A stretch of 64,000 nucleotides of DNA, taken from positions 124,001 to 188,000 of the forward strand of contig JAKZAP010000080.1 of NCBI GenBank assembly GCA_023053575.1, in the 5' to 3' direction. The translations under genes and the position numbers were made by a program. Shown one piece after another: positions 63,695-64,000 of the stretch (position 1 is the first letter of the stretch; each line of letters starts with the position of its first letter). This DNA is from Branchinecta lynchi (Eukaryota; Arthropoda; Branchiopoda; Anostraca; Branchinectidae). Below the pieces are notes generated by a model. That model saw nothing but the letters and a program-made list of their open reading frames with translations, made no database searches and was not told the DNA's origin.

Positions 63695-64000
63695 TTGGTT
63701 TTCCCGAAAGGTTTGTTTCCCCACAAGGTTGGTTTTCCCACAAGGTTGGTTTTCCCGCAGGTTTTGTTTTCCCACAAGGTTAGTTTTCCCGCAAGGTTTG
63801 TTTTCCCACAAGGTTAGTTTTCCCACAAGGTTTGTTTCCCCACAAGGTTTGTTTCCCCACAAGGTTTGTTTTCCCACAAGGATTGTTTTCTCACAAGGTT
63901 TGTTTTCCCACTGTGTTGGTTTTCCCAAAAGGTTCGCTTTCCCGCAAGGTTGGTTTTCCCACAAGGTTGGTTTTCCCGCAGGGTTTGTTTCCCCATAAGG

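Larger units (their letters stand above)
1..64000. repeat. 17-bp tandem satellite array filling the whole window
   Basis: Every stretch I read resolves into copies of the 17-mer CCTTGTGGGAAAACAAA or its reverse complement, with one to four substitutions per unit. Recurrent variants are TGCGGG, TGGGGAAAC and TGAGAAAAC in the G-rich half, and CCAA, CTAA or GCGAA at the 3' end. Most units are exactly 17 bp; rare 11-, 15-, 16- and 18-bp units shift the phase. The array runs off both ends of the window, so its true size is unknown. Long hierarchical satellites are known from eukaryotic constitutive heterochromatin; which chromosome domain this comes from cannot be read from the sequence. I do not recognise the unit as a named family. 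No open frame here has a non-repeat protein sequence. Confidence 0.98.
43138..64000 (-). repeat. Right arm: satellite array with the unit on the - strand
   Basis: From the junction to the window end the + strand reads TTTGTTTTCCCACAAGG, the reverse complement of the left-arm unit, so base skew changes sign. The arm is not a mirror copy of the left arm next to the junction. It opens with the CTAGTGGG and AAGCTTG variant cluster in inverted form, whereas the left arm ends with the CACAGTGGG and TGAGAA cluster. It carries its own marker unit (TTGGTTTTAACACAAGG, eleven copies) and a recurring micro-inverted unit (six copies), neither of which I found in the left arm. Confidence 0.97.
56954..64000 (-). 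repeat. Right-arm super-HOR, copy R3 (incomplete, cut by window end)
   Basis: Matches R2 at 6,917 bp for the first units (marker 57,083 against 50,166) and at 7,871 bp from about 59.7 kb to the end (marker 60,517 against 52,646; micro-inversion 61,630 against 53,759). R3 is therefore 954 bp longer than R2 between about 57.1 and 59.7 kb, with an additional marker arrangement at 58,035. Sub-blocks again repeat at 2,050 bp. Confidence 0.83.

Noticed and set aside
1..64000. CRISPR array (short regular repeats)
   Set aside because: There are no unique spacers; repeat follows repeat directly with only point variants.
1..64000. CENP-B box (17 bp, NTTCGNNNNANNCGGGN) in the TTTCGGG or TGCGGG variants
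   Set aside because: The unit length matches and TTCG occurs, but the second CGGG half is never at the required spacing in the variants I checked.
1..64000. Telomere or interstitial telomeric repeat
   Set aside because: No TTAGGG-, TTAGG- or TTTAGGG-type tandem units. GGG occurs once per 17 bp, too sparse for a telomere motif.

Overview
This window holds no gene. All 64,000 bases are one satellite DNA array built from a 17-bp unit, best written CCTTGTGGGAAAACAAA (7 of 17 bases G/C, 11 of 17 purines on this strand), roughly 3,760 units in all. Arrays of this length, with higher-order structure, are typical of eukaryotic heterochromatin (centromeric, pericentromeric, subtelomeric or sex-chromosome). 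Nothing here names the species, and I do not recognise the 17-mer as a published satellite. I found no unrelated DNA: no transposon, tRNA, rRNA, CRISPR or unique-sequence gene.

Layout. From 1 to 43,112 the purine-rich unit reads on the + strand. At 43,113-43,147 is a short scrambled junction with a 10-bp perfect inverted repeat, and from about 43,138 to the end the unit reads on the - strand. The two arms are not mirror images. Each has its own marker variant (TGTGTTAAATCAG-type units only in the left arm, GGTTTTAACACAAGG-type units only in the right arm) and its own higher-order repeat (HOR) lengths.

The array is hierarchical. Level 1 is the 17-bp unit, with a small alphabet of recurring variants (TGCGGG, TGGGGAAAC, TGAGAA, AAAGCGAA, CTAGTGGG, CACAGTGGG). 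Level 2 is a cassette of about 24-28 units (408-476 bp in the first 2.5 kb). Level 3 is HOR blocks of 1.0-6.9 kb in tandem or nested duplication. In the left arm the offsets are 3,060/3,042 bp (1-6.5 kb), 3,615 then 2,457 bp (7.5-17.7 kb), 1,014 bp (18.2-20.2 kb), 6,199 bp (21.4-31.9 kb), 5,968 bp (29.1-41.0 kb) and 357 bp (41.9-42.7 kb). In the right arm there are three copies of a block of about 6.9 kb, each containing tandem sub-blocks of about 2 kb. Shared private mutations, including 11-bp and 15-bp short units and a micro-inverted unit, link copies and show segmental amplification, as expected from unequal exchange or replication-based amplification.

Two properties deserve attention. 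The unit has no stop trinucleotide on either strand and its length is not divisible by 3, so all six frames stay open until a mutation makes a stop; the apparent ORFs (up to 537 codons) are by-products. The common unit also contains TGTGGGAA, an exact match to the published CSL/RBPJ/Su(H) consensus YGTGRGAA, so the array is a dense field of potential binding sites. Any biological role for that is inference.
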